Origin: an uncultured bacterium
Lineage (GTDB): Bacteria > Planctomycetota > UBA1135 > GCA-002686595
Direction: 5' to 3'
Assembly (NCBI GenBank): GCA_902826945.1
Contig: CADEGS010000022.1
Location: 1 to 32,539 of the forward strand
Length of the DNA: 32,539 nucleotides
The notes under the pieces were generated by a model. That model saw only the letters and a list, made by a program, of their open reading frames with translations. It did no database searches and had not been told where the DNA came from. Shown here piece by piece: positions 14,004 to 22,244 of the stretch (the stretch's first letter is position 1; every line of letters begins with the position of its first letter). The position numbers and the translations under genes are program-made.

Positions 14004-15050
14004 CTACGCCAGGATCGCCCGCGCCTCGGCCAGGCAGCGCTCCACGTCGGCCGGCCCGACGTCGAGGTGCGTGACGAAGCGCAGCGCCGTGTCGTTCATC
14101 GGCAGCACGAGCACGCCCCGCCGGCCGAGCTCCGCCGCCAGCGAGGCGCTCGTGTGCCGCGCGTGGCGCACGCGCACCATGACGATGTTCGTCTCCACCT
14201 GCGCGGGGAAGGCCTCGAGCCCGGGCAGCTCGTCCAGCCCGCGCGCCAGCGCGGCCGCCAGCGCGTGGTCGTCGGCGAGCCGCTCGACGTTGTGCCGCAG
14301 CGCGTGGATCCCGGCGGCGGCCAGGATGCCCGCCTGGCGCATCCAGCCGCCGAGGCGCTTGCGCGCCAGGCGCGCGCGCTCGAGGAACGCGGCGTCGCCC
14401 GCGACGAGCGAGCCCACCGGCGCGCCCAGCCCCTTCGAGAGGCAGATCGAGACCGTGTCCGCGACCGCCGCCCAGCGTCGCGCGCCGACGCCGCTCGCGA
14501 CGACCGCGTTCGCCAGGCGCGCGCCGTCGAGGTGCACGCGCAGGCCGGCTTCGCGCGCCCAGGCGCCGAGCGACTCGACGTAGGCGAGCGGCAGCACGCG
14601 CCCACCGGCCGCCTCCCCCGAGCCCATGAAGCTCTGCTCGAGCGCCACCAGGCGCGTGCGCGGGCAGTGGATCGAGGCCGGCCGCCGCACCGCGCGCAGC
14701 TCGTCGAGCGGCAGCACGCCGTCGGGCGCGTGCAGCGTCTGGAACATCACGCCCGAGAGCGCCGCCGCCGCGCCCGACTCCCAGCAGGCGACGTGCGCGC
14801 TGCGCTCGCACACGACCTCGTCGCCGGGCGCGAGCGTGGCCGCCAGCGCGACCTGGTTCGCCATCGTCCCCGAGGGCACGAACAGCGCTCCCGCCTTCCC
14901 GAGCCAGTCGGCGGCCAGCGCCTCCAGCGCGCGCACGGTCGGGTCGCCGTCGAGCACGTCGTCGCCGACCTCGGCCGCCAGCATCGCCTCGCGCATCGCG
15001 GGCGAGGGGCGCGTGACCGTGTCGCTGCGGAAGTCGGAGGCGCGCGTCAC
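14004..15050 (-). CDS. ltaE: Low-specificity L-threonine aldolase
   Basis: This 348-residue fold-type I PLP enzyme starts with SDFRSDTVTRPSPAMREAM, typical of threonine aldolases. Other marks are VPSGTMANQVAL (58-69), HLDGARLANA (173-182) and the PLP lysine in CLSKGLGAPVGS (Lys206). It cleaves threonine or allo-threonine to glycine and acetaldehyde. The GTG start (15050) overlaps the stop of the aminotransferase gene (GTGA), so the two PLP enzymes are co-translated. Confidence 0.92.
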   Translation of the reverse strand: MTRASDFRSDTVTRPSPAMREAMLAAEVGDDVLDGDPTVRALEALAADWLGKAGALFVPSGTMANQVALAATLAPGDEVVCERSAHVACWESGAAAALSGVMFQTLHAPDGVLPLDELRAVRRPASIHCPRTRLVALEQSFMGSGEAAGGRVLPLAYVESLGAWAREAGLRVHLDGARLANAVVASGVGARRWAAVADTVSICLSKGLGAPVGSLVAGDAAFLERARLARKRLGGWMRQAGILAAAGIHALRHNVERLADDHALAAALARGLDELPGLEAFPAQVETNIVMVRVRHARHTSASLAAELGRRGVLVLPMNDTALRFVTHLDVGPADVERCLAEARAILA

Positions 15051-16216
15051 GCGGGCTGCAGGCAGGCGCGCACGCGCTCCAGCGCGGCCCGGATCGCGTC
15101 CAGGCTGCTCGCGTAGCTGAAGCGCACGTGCCCCTCCCCGCCCTTGCCGAAGGCGGTGCCCGCCACGGTGGCCACGCCCGCGTCCTCGAGCAGGTGGTCC
15201 TGCAGCTCCTTCGCGCGCATGCCGGTGCCGGTCACGTTCGGGAAGGCGTAGAAGGCGCCCTGCGGCTTCACGCAGCGGAAGCCGGGGATCGCGTTCAGGC
15301 CGTCCACGATCGCGAGGCGGCGCTCGTCGAAGGCGGCCAGCATGCGCTCCACCGCGTCCTGCGGGCCGCGCAGCGCCTCGACGCCGGCGATCTGCACGGG
15401 CGCGCTGGCGCACGAGTTGGCGTTGATCTGCAAGCGCTCGGCGTGCGCGATCAGCGCGCGCGGCCACAGGCCCCAGCCCAGGCGCCAGCCGGTCATCGAG
15501 AAGGTCTTGCTCCAGCCGTCGAGCACGATCAGCCGCTCGCGCAGGCCCTCGTAGGCGAGCAGCGAATGGTGGCGCGCGCGCCCGTAGACCATGCGCGAAT
15601 AGATCTCGTCGGAGAGCACCGCCACGTGCGGGTGGTGCTCGAGGCCGGCGGCGAGGCGGTCGAGCGCCTCCTTCGGCACGACCGTCCCGGTCGGGTTCGA
15701 GGGCGTGTTGACGATCAGGAGCCGCGTGCGCGCGTTGACCTTGGCCAGCACCTCGTCGGGGTCGAAGCCGAAGGCGCGCTCCTCGCGCAGCTCGATCGGC
15801 ACCGGCGTGGCGCCGGTGAACGCGATCATCGACTCGTAGATCGGGAAGCCCGGGTCGGGATACAGGATCTCCGCGCCCGGCTCGCCGAACATCTGGATCG
15901 CGAACGTCATCGTGGGCTTGCCGCCGGGCACGATCATCACGCAGTCGGGGTCGACGCGGACCCCGCGGCGGCGCTCGACGTCCTCCGCGACCGCCTCGCG
16001 CAGCGCGGGCAGGCCGCGCGCGGGCGTGTAGAAGTGCCAGCCGTCGGCCAGCGCCTTCCTGCCGGCCTCGACGATGTTCTCGGGCGTGCGGAAGTCGGGC
16101 GCGCCGATGCCCAGGTTGATGATGTCGCGTCCCTGCGCCTCGAGCGCCTTGGCGCGGGCCAGCACGTCGAAGGCGGTCTCCGTCCCCAGCCGGGACATGC
16201 GTTGGGCGAGGTGCAC
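15047..16216 (-). CDS. Class I/II pyridoxal-phosphate aminotransferase
   Basis: The 389-residue protein has the aspartate-aminotransferase family layout: INLGIGAPDF (33-42), YTPARGLPALREAVA (63-77), NTPSNPTG (170-177), SDEIYS (202-207) and the Schiff-base lysine in DGWSKTFSMTGWRLGWGL (Lys237). It transfers an amino group between an amino acid and a 2-oxoacid; the exact substrate (Asp, Ala, aromatic) is not visible. The GTG at 16216 is selected over an ATG at 16198 because a GGAGGAA Shine-Dalgarno lies 6 nt upstream of it. Confidence 0.9.
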   Translation of the reverse strand: MHLAQRMSRLGTETAFDVLARAKALEAQGRDIINLGIGAPDFRTPENIVEAGRKALADGWHFYTPARGLPALREAVAEDVERRRGVRVDPDCVMIVPGGKPTMTFAIQMFGEPGAEILYPDPGFPIYESMIAFTGATPVPIELREERAFGFDPDEVLAKVNARTRLLIVNTPSNPTGTVVPKEALDRLAAGLEHHPHVAVLSDEIYSRMVYGRARHHSLLAYEGLRERLIVLDGWSKTFSMTGWRLGWGLWPRALIAHAERLQINANSCASAPVQIAGVEALRGPQDAVERMLAAFDERRLAIVDGLNAIPGFRCVKPQGAFYAFPNVTGTGMRAKELQDHLLEDAGVATVAGTAFGKGGEGHVRFSYASSLDAIRAALERVRACLQPA

Positions 16217-16222
16217 GCTCGA

Positions 16223-16229
16223 TTCCTCC
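16223..16229 (-). promoter_or_regulatory. Ribosome binding site deciding the aminotransferase start
   Basis: GGAGGAA on the minus strand, 6 nt before the GTG at 16216. It is one of the few strong Shine-Dalgarno sequences in the window and fixes the GTG start. Confidence 0.7.
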
Positions 16230-16317
16230 GGGGGCCTCGTGCGCCGCGGGCGGGCGCGCGGCGCGGGAAAGGGAGAGCGTACGGCGGCCCGCTCGCGGCG
16301 GTCAAGGCGGCCCGCGC

Positions 16318-17799
16318 TCAGCGCGGCCCGCCGAGGAGCGCGGGCAAGCGCTCCCCGAGCAGCGCCGCGCGCGCCCGGTGACGCGCCTCGGCCTCGGCCA
16401 CGCTGGCCGTCCGCCCCGGCTCGCCCGCCAGCGCCTGCCACGCCGCGAGCGCGTCCCGCGCGGGCGCGCCGCCCGCGCTCGCCTCGCGCTCGAGCCATGC
16501 CTCCAGGGCCGTCTCGGCGGCGTGGTGGTCCGCCCCCGGCCGCGTCAGGCACTCCTGGAGGAGCGCGGCGCCGCGCGCCCCCTCGCCGAGCGCCACGAGC
16601 CCCTCGGCGGCGGTCTGGCGCAGGTCGGGCGCGTCGGCCTGCGCCAGCAGCGCGACGAGCGCGTCGGTCGCCCGCTGGCCGCCGAGCGCGGCCAGCGCGC
16701 GCGCCGCGGCGTGGCGCAGGTCGGCCCCGGCGCCCGGCTCGGTGCAGCGCACGAGCGGCTCGACCGCGTCCGCGCAGCCGATCGCGGCCAGCGCCTTCGC
16801 CATCGCCGGCGCGGTGCGCGGCTCCGCCAGCGCCTCGACCAGCGCCGCGCAGGCCGCGGCGGCGCGCGGCCCCATGCGCTCGAGCGACTGCGCCACGCAC
16901 GCGCGCAGGTGCTCCTCCTCCTCGTGCAGCGCCTGCACCAGGACGTCGGTCACCCACCAGGGGCTGCGCGAGAGCACGAAGCGCGCGTCGTCCACCTGCT
17001 TCAGGTCGAACACGCCGAGGTCCGCGACGCGGCGCCAGATCGCGGCGCGCAGCGCGTCGGACGGCTCCTTGCGCGGCACGCGCCGCTCGGGGTCCGCGCC
17101 GTTCCAGGCCGCGTGCAGCGCGTCGGGGTCGTCGAAGCCCGCCTCGCGCGCGATCTCGGCGAGCGTGGCGGCGGCCAGCTCGCGCACGTCGGGCTCGGCC
17201 CGCCCGCCGGCCAGGAAGCGCAGCCCGTCGAGGCCCGCGTACACGCGCTGGCGCGCGAGGTAGGTGGCGATCCAGACCACCGTCTCGCCGTCGGTCTCGT
17301 ACTTGAGCTGCGCGCAGAGCGCGGGCACCGCGACGTCCGCGTCGATGCGGCTGGCCTCGTACGCGGCGCGCGCGCGCTTCCACGGCTCGTGGCAGCGCTG
17401 GATGTCCACGAGCCCGGCGAGCGTCTCCAGCGCCGCGGGCGTCGCGACCGCGCCCAGCACCTCGAGCGCGGAGAGGCTCGCCTCGTCGCCCGCCTGCGGG
17501 TCGTCGAGCACGGCCCGGGCAGCGGCCACGGCGGCATCCGCCTGGCCGGCGACCTCGTCGAGCACGAGCGCGCGCATCTTTCCCTGCAGGCTCGCGCGGC
17601 CGACGATCTGCTCGCGCAGGCGCGCGACGAGCGCGGCGTCGGGCGCGGGCGTCGGCGGCGGCGCCGGGAGCGCGGCCAGCGCCGCGCGACCGACCGCGCG
17701 CAGCTCGTAGGCCGGCGGGGCGCCGGGATCGCGCTCCGCCTCCGAGCAGGCGCACAGCGCGCACGCGGCGCCGAGCGCGAGCGCCAGCGCGCGCCTCAC
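16318..17799 (-). CDS. HEAT-repeat lipoprotein
   Basis: The 493-residue product has a lipoprotein signal ending LCAC (Cys about 18) and then helical HEAT/PBS-lyase-type repeats through most of its length, e.g. AVEPLVRCTEPGAGADLRHA and DALVALLAQADAPDLRQTA, with an Asp/Glu-rich centre. HEAT solenoids act as protein-binding scaffolds; here it would sit outside the cytoplasmic membrane. The GTG start (17799) overlaps the stop of the pentahaem cytochrome (GTGA), so a role with that cytochrome is probable but unproven. It ends the five-gene transporter/cytochrome operon. Confidence 0.75.
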   Translation of the reverse strand: MRRALALALGAACALCACSEAERDPGAPPAYELRAVGRAALAALPAPPPTPAPDAALVARLREQIVGRASLQGKMRALVLDEVAGQADAAVAAARAVLDDPQAGDEASLSALEVLGAVATPAALETLAGLVDIQRCHEPWKRARAAYEASRIDADVAVPALCAQLKYETDGETVVWIATYLARQRVYAGLDGLRFLAGGRAEPDVRELAAATLAEIAREAGFDDPDALHAAWNGADPERRVPRKEPSDALRAAIWRRVADLGVFDLKQVDDARFVLSRSPWWVTDVLVQALHEEEEHLRACVAQSLERMGPRAAAACAALVEALAEPRTAPAMAKALAAIGCADAVEPLVRCTEPGAGADLRHAAARALAALGGQRATDALVALLAQADAPDLRQTAAEGLVALGEGARGAALLQECLTRPGADHHAAETALEAWLEREASAGGAPARDALAAWQALAGEPGRTASVAEAEARHRARAALLGERLPALLGGPR

Positions 17800-18794
17800 G
17801 GGCGCAGCTCCAGGCGCTTCACCAGGCGCGCCTCGCGCTCGGGGTCGGGACGCTCCGGGTCGGCCCAGTAGGGCCGCAACGAGTAGAAGAGCGCCACCTC
17901 GACCGGCGCGCTCGACGAGGCCTCGGGGATCGGGATCTCTCGCGTCTCGTGCGCGGGCAGCAGCGTGTCGGGCAGCGTCTCGTGGCGGTAGGGGCTGCGG
18001 AAGCGGTAGACGTGCGTCCAGGGGTGCAGGGCGCCGTCGAGCGGGCGCCAGAAGACGTCCGCGGCGCGCGAGCGCTCCTCGGTCGGGAAGTGGTGGCCGG
18101 CGCCGACGTTCTCGACCTCGACCAGCCAGCGGTCGCCGTCCTTGCGGCCGCGCACGTCGACTGCGCTCCTGACCAGCTCGATGTCGTGCCCGCCGTGCAT
18201 CGTGTGGTCGCGGCCGCGCGTGCCGTCCGCGCGCGCGGGCATGTGGCAGTCGATGCAGCCGATGCCCTTCGCCGCGTAGTCCGTCGCGCGCCACTGCTTG
18301 GTCGTGTCGTGCTGGTCGTGGCACGAGGCGCAGAACGCCGACGAGCCGAGGTCGCGCAGCGCCGCCGGGGCGCAGGGCGCGTCGGGGACCGTGCGCGTGC
18401 CGGCCACCCGCCCGCCCGACGAGTGGCCGTCGGGCAGCGCGTGGCAGGCGATGCAGTCCACGCCCTCGCCGCGGCGCGACTCGCGCGGCAGGACGCGCTC
18501 TGCGATCCCGGTCTCGAACACCGGCCGCGGCGCGTGGCAGTCGATGCAGTCCGCGTTGGCGAAATCGTTCGAGAGCGCGCGCACCTCCGGGTCGGTCCAG
18601 GCCAGGGCGTGCCAGGACTCCGCCCACTCGGCGTACACCGTCTCGTGGCAGGCGCGGCACTGCTCCGAGCTCGTGAACGCGCCGGCCGGCTCGGCGCGCG
18701 GCGGCGGCGAGCGCAGGATCGCCAGCAGCGCCGCCGCGCCGGCCAGGACGGCGACGCCGCCCAGCGCGCGCCGCAGGGTCCCCGCTCCGCTCAT
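17796..18794 (-). CDS. Pentahaem c-type cytochrome
   Basis: The 332-residue protein has an N-terminal membrane anchor or uncleaved signal (about 9-28) and five CXXCH haem sites: CRACH (46-50), CIDCH (83-87), CIACH (114-118), CASCH (155-159) and CIDCH (180-184). The pattern resembles cytochrome c554/NrfB-like multihaem proteins. The C-terminal third (about 205-332) has no haem site and looks beta-rich (VDVRGRKDGDRWLVEVENVGAGHHFPT). It should be periplasmic or extracellular and carry electrons. The ATG at 18794 overlaps the stop of the ABC ATPase gene as TGATG, tying it to the transporter. Confidence 0.87.
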   Translation of the reverse strand: MSGAGTLRRALGGVAVLAGAAALLAILRSPPPRAEPAGAFTSSEQCRACHETVYAEWAESWHALAWTDPEVRALSNDFANADCIDCHAPRPVFETGIAERVLPRESRRGEGVDCIACHALPDGHSSGGRVAGTRTVPDAPCAPAALRDLGSSAFCASCHDQHDTTKQWRATDYAAKGIGCIDCHMPARADGTRGRDHTMHGGHDIELVRSAVDVRGRKDGDRWLVEVENVGAGHHFPTEERSRAADVFWRPLDGALHPWTHVYRFRSPYRHETLPDTLLPAHETREIPIPEASSSAPVEVALFYSLRPYWADPERPDPEREARLVKRLELRP

Positions 18795-19468
18795 CACGCT
18801 TCCTCCACGGCCAGGCCGGCCTTCATCCGCAGCGTGCGCGTGGCGAGCCGCTGCACCTCGCGCGGGTCGTGCGTCACGTGCAGCGTCGCCAGGCGCAGGC
18901 GCCGCTCGAGCGCGCCGATGCGCTCGATCAGGGCCTGGCGCAGCTCGGCGTCGAGCGGCCCGAGCGGCTCGTCGAGCAGGAGGATCGCGGGCTCCATCGC
19001 CAGCGCGCGGGCGAGCGCGAGGCGCTGCGCCTCGCCGCCCGAGAGCGCGCCGGGCTTGCGCTCCTCCAGGCCGGCCAGCTCGACCAGCGCGACCAGCTCC
19101 GCTACGCGCGCCGGGCGCGCCGCGGCGGGGACGCCGCGCGCGCGCAGGACGAAGTCGAGCGTGCGGCGCACGCTCATGTGCGGCCACAGGGCGCCGCCCT
19201 GGAACAGGAGCGCCACGCCGCGCTTCTCGGGCGGCACGGGCAGGCGCCGCCCGTCGCTCGCGAGCGCGCCCCCGATCCGGATGCGGCCGGCCTCGAGGCG
19301 CTGCAGGCCCGCGATCGCGCGCAAGAGCGTCGTCTTCCCGCAGCCCGAGGGCCCGACGACGAGCAGGTGCTCGCCGCGCGCGAGCTCGAGGTCCAGCGGC
19401 CCGAGCACGCGCCGGCCGCCCAGCGTCACGCTCGCGCCCTCGACGCGCAGGAGCGGGCCCTCGCTCAC
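18794..19468 (-). CDS. ABC transporter ATP-binding protein (ferric/spermidine-type)
   Basis: The 224-residue ATPase has Walker A GPSGCGKT (39-46), Q-loop LLFQGG, signature LSGGEAQRLALARAL (142-156), Walker B LLLDEPLGPLD (163-173) and H-loop LHVTH (His200). It is close to FbpC-like ATPases but ends right after the ATPase core, without the TOBE regulatory extension that makes many of them about 350 residues. The GTG start (19468) overlaps the permease stop (GTGA). It energises the adjacent permease on the cytoplasmic side. Confidence 0.88.
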   Translation of the reverse strand: MSEGPLLRVEGASVTLGGRRVLGPLDLELARGEHLLVVGPSGCGKTTLLRAIAGLQRLEAGRIRIGGALASDGRRLPVPPEKRGVALLFQGGALWPHMSVRRTLDFVLRARGVPAAARPARVAELVALVELAGLEERKPGALSGGEAQRLALARALAMEPAILLLDEPLGPLDAELRQALIERIGALERRLRLATLHVTHDPREVQRLATRTLRMKAGLAVEEA

Positions 19469-21003
19469 GCGGACGTCTCCCAGCGCTCGCGCCCGAAGGC
19501 GCTCCACAGGATCCCCGGCAAGAGGATGAAGAACACGATCAGGAGCGCCAGGGCGGCGACGAAGTCGTCGCGGCCGAAGTGGATCGCGTTGTAGACGCGG
19601 AACATCGCCGTGCCGTTCGCCGCGGGCACGAGGATGGCGGCGTCGAGCTCGCGCATGGCGAAGACGAACACCAGCGCCGCGCCGCCGAGGAGCGACGTGC
19701 GCAGCGCGGGCTGCACGACCGACAGCAGCCGGCGCAGCGGCCCGGCGCCCGCGAGCCGCGCGGCCTCCTCGAGGCGCGGGTCGAGCATCGCCGTCGCGCC
19801 GGCGCCGGCGAAGACCGGGAAGGCGGCGAAGCGCCCCAGGTCGAGCAGCACGACCAGCCAGCCGCTGGCGTAGAAGCGCTCGGTCGAGGGGTGGTTCCAC
19901 AGCGCGATCATGCCGATCCCGAACAGGATCGCGGGCACGGCGAGCGGCGCGAGGACCAGCGGCTCGAGCCACGCCGTGCGGCGCGAGCGCTGCAGCGCGT
20001 GCCCGAGCGCCAGCCCCGGCACGAGCGAGACGAGCGCGGCCGAGGTCGCGTAGAGCAGGCTGCGCTGCAGGTCCTTGCGGCCGACCTCGACGGCGCGGCC
20101 GAAGGCCCGCGCGAGCCCCCCCGCGCTCCAGCCGCGCTGCCCGCCGCCGGCCTCCCACGCGAGCCGCGCGAGCGGCAGCGCGGCCGCGAACAGGACCAGC
20201 GCGAGCGCCAGGGCGAAGAGCGGCCAGCGCCAGCGCCCGAGCGCCAGCGTCTGCGGCCGGCGGAAGTCGCCGTCCCAGGTCTCGAGCGCGCCGCGGCGGC
20301 GCAACCACAAGGCCGGCACGAGCGCGACCACCGTCAGCGCGAGCAGCGGCAGCGCCGCCGCGACGGCCTTGCCCGGCTGGTGGACGCTCTGCCAGCTGGC
20401 GAAGATCTCGTCGGCGTAGACGTTCACCTTCGAGCCGATCGAGGTCATGTAGTCGGGCACGGCGAAATCGTTGATCGCCAGCACGAAGGCCAGGCAGGCG
20501 GCGCTGGCCGCGGCGGGCAGCACCAGCGGCAGCTCCATGCGCAAGACGGCGCGCAGGCCGCCCGCGAGCAGCGCCGCCTCCTCGCGGCGCGCGTCCACGC
20601 GCTCGAAGGCGCGGCCGCTGAAGACCGCCACCAGCGGGAACGTGCCGAGGCCGAGCACGAGCACGATCGCCCACGGCCCGCGCAGCGCGTCGAAGAGGAT
20701 CACGAGCGTCAGCGACAGCATCACCGGCGGCACGAGCAGCGGCACCAGGCCGGCGTGGCGCAGGAAGCGCGCCAGCGGCACGTCCGTGCGCGCGACGAGG
20801 AAGCCGAAGGGCAGCCCGAGCGCGAAGGCCAGCCCCGCCGCTCCCGCGCCGATCCAGGTCGTGCGCCACAGGAGCCCGAGCGTGCGCGCGTCGAGCGCCG
20901 CGGCCAGGTCCGCTCCCTCGACGCGCGCCAGCATGCTCGCGATCGGCGCGATGCCGGCCAGGGCCAGCAGCGCGGCGCAGGCGAGGACCAGCGTGCGGCT
21001 CAC
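19465..21003 (-). CDS. Double-length ABC transporter permease (FbpB-like)
   Basis: This 512-residue integral membrane protein holds two consecutive binding-protein-dependent permease domains of about six helices each, the arrangement of ferric-iron permeases. EAA-type loops that contact the ATPase can be seen: EEAALLAGGLRAVLRMELPLVLPA in the first half and EEAARLAGAGPLRRLLSVVQPAL in the second. Start GTG (21003) lies 10 bp after the binding-protein stop. One gene supplies both transmembrane halves. Substrate is probably Fe(III) or a similar small ligand, by family. Confidence 0.88.
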   Translation of the reverse strand: MSRTLVLACAALLALAGIAPIASMLARVEGADLAAALDARTLGLLWRTTWIGAGAAGLAFALGLPFGFLVARTDVPLARFLRHAGLVPLLVPPVMLSLTLVILFDALRGPWAIVLVLGLGTFPLVAVFSGRAFERVDARREEAALLAGGLRAVLRMELPLVLPAAASAACLAFVLAINDFAVPDYMTSIGSKVNVYADEIFASWQSVHQPGKAVAAALPLLALTVVALVPALWLRRRGALETWDGDFRRPQTLALGRWRWPLFALALALVLFAAALPLARLAWEAGGGQRGWSAGGLARAFGRAVEVGRKDLQRSLLYATSAALVSLVPGLALGHALQRSRRTAWLEPLVLAPLAVPAILFGIGMIALWNHPSTERFYASGWLVVLLDLGRFAAFPVFAGAGATAMLDPRLEEAARLAGAGPLRRLLSVVQPALRTSLLGGAALVFVFAMRELDAAILVPAANGTAMFRVYNAIHFGRDDFVAALALLIVFFILLPGILWSAFGRERWETSA

Positions 21004-21013
21004 GGGCGGCCCG

Positions 21014-22042
21014 TCACTCCACGAAGAGCGTCTTCAGCGCCTCGGCGCGGGCCTCGATCTCCGCCCCGAGCTTGCCGAAGTCGACGGCCATCGGCTCGAA
21101 CTGCCCGGGCGAGACCATCGCGTCGGGCCGCGGCACCGAGGCCCGCACCGGGACCTGCGCCGAGCGCGAGAAGGCGAGCTCCTGCTCGACCTCGGGGCGC
21201 AGCACCCAGTCGACGAAGCGCCGCGCCGCCTCGGCGTGCGGCGCGCCCGCCAGGATCGCGATCGAGTTCGGCAGGAACAGCGTGCCGCAGCCCTGGGCGT
21301 CGGGGTAGACCGCCGCGACCGGCGCGCCGCGCTCCAGCGCCACCGCGAAGTCGTCGGTGTCGGTCCAGCCGAAGGCGGCCTTGCCCTCGCCGACCAGGCG
21401 CGCCACCGCCGCGTTGCCGTTCGTCAGCCCGACCGCGCCCGTCCGCGACAGCTCGTGGATACGCCGCACGTACCTCTCGGCCTCGGCCTCTCCCAGCACC
21501 AGGTAGAGCGCCGCCATGTGGGTCAGCGTCGTGCCGGTCAGCGGCTTGGCCATGAGCCCCTTGCCGGCCCACTGCGGGTCCACCAGGTCCCACATGCTCG
21601 TGATGCGCGACGGGTCGGCGAGCTCGGTGTTGACGATGAAGACGTGCGCGCGCGCGCCGAACCCGTTCCAGCACCCGCCCGGGTCGCGGAACTGCGGCGG
21701 GAGATCGCGCGCGGCGGGCGGGTCGTAGCGCTGCAAGAGCCCGTCGCTCCCGAGCGCGGCCGTGTGCGCGACCTCGTTGTTCCAGAACACGTCGCAGCGC
21801 GGGTTCGAGCTCTCCGCGCGGATCCTGGCCACCAGCCCGACCGTCTTGGCCGCCTCGACGTCGAACTCGGCGCGCACGTCGAGGCCGCTCTCGCGCGCGA
21901 AGCGCTGGATCAGCGGCTCGGCGAACTCCTGGTCGAGCGAGCAGTAGACGACCAGATCGGGCGCCTTCGCGCAGCCCGTCGCGAGGCCGACCTGGAGCGG
22001 CAGGCAGAGCGTGAGGGCGAGCGTGCGGAGGGATCGTGTCAT
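21014..22042 (-). CDS. ABC transporter substrate-binding lipoprotein (ferric-type)
   Basis: This 342-residue protein has an N-terminal export signal with a plausible lipidation Cys24 (GLATGCAKAP). The mature part is a class II periplasmic binding protein: LVVYCSLDQEFAEPLIQRF, DVFWNNEVAHTAAL, VFIVNTELADPSRITSMWDL and TLFLPNSIAILAGAPHAEAARRFVDWVL follow the FbpA/extracellular-solute-binding order. The paired Tyr often used to bind Fe(III) is not obvious, so thiamine, phosphonate or sulfate-like ligands are alternatives. It is first in a tightly packed operon leading to the permease, ATPase and cytochrome. Confidence 0.82.
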   Translation of the reverse strand: MTRSLRTLALTLCLPLQVGLATGCAKAPDLVVYCSLDQEFAEPLIQRFARESGLDVRAEFDVEAAKTVGLVARIRAESSNPRCDVFWNNEVAHTAALGSDGLLQRYDPPAARDLPPQFRDPGGCWNGFGARAHVFIVNTELADPSRITSMWDLVDPQWAGKGLMAKPLTGTTLTHMAALYLVLGEAEAERYVRRIHELSRTGAVGLTNGNAAVARLVGEGKAAFGWTDTDDFAVALERGAPVAAVYPDAQGCGTLFLPNSIAILAGAPHAEAARRFVDWVLRPEVEQELAFSRSAQVPVRASVPRPDAMVSPGQFEPMAVDFGKLGAEIEARAEALKTLFVE

Positions 22043-22153
22043 GCGGCGGCGACGGGTGCGGGGGACCGAGCCCCAGAGCCTAGCCGACGGCACCATGCAA
22101 GGCCCACTCCACGCGCGCGGGAGGGCGACCCCGGGGCGGCGACGCGCGCGCTC

Positions 22154-22173
22154 GCGTTCCGCCGGCGGAACGC
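22154..22173. promoter_or_regulatory. Perfect 20-bp palindrome GCGTTCCGCCGGCGGAACGC
   Basis: A fully symmetric 20-bp dyad lies in the 202-bp gap between the binding-protein start (22042) and the prenyltransferase stop (22245). It could be an operator for the iron-transporter operon or a terminator stem for the upstream minus-strand gene. The rest of the gap shows no gene. Confidence 0.5.
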
Positions 22174-22244
22174 ACCTGCGCGCAGACGAGGATCGGAGCC
22201 GGGCGCCGGCGGCGGGAGCGCGCTCGCGGGGGAAGCCCCGCTCC

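Noticed and set aside
18298..21555. Plus-strand open frame of over 1000 codons
   Set aside because: It lies antisense to the cytochrome, ATPase and permease genes, all with intact motifs and coupled starts; the composition is low complexity.
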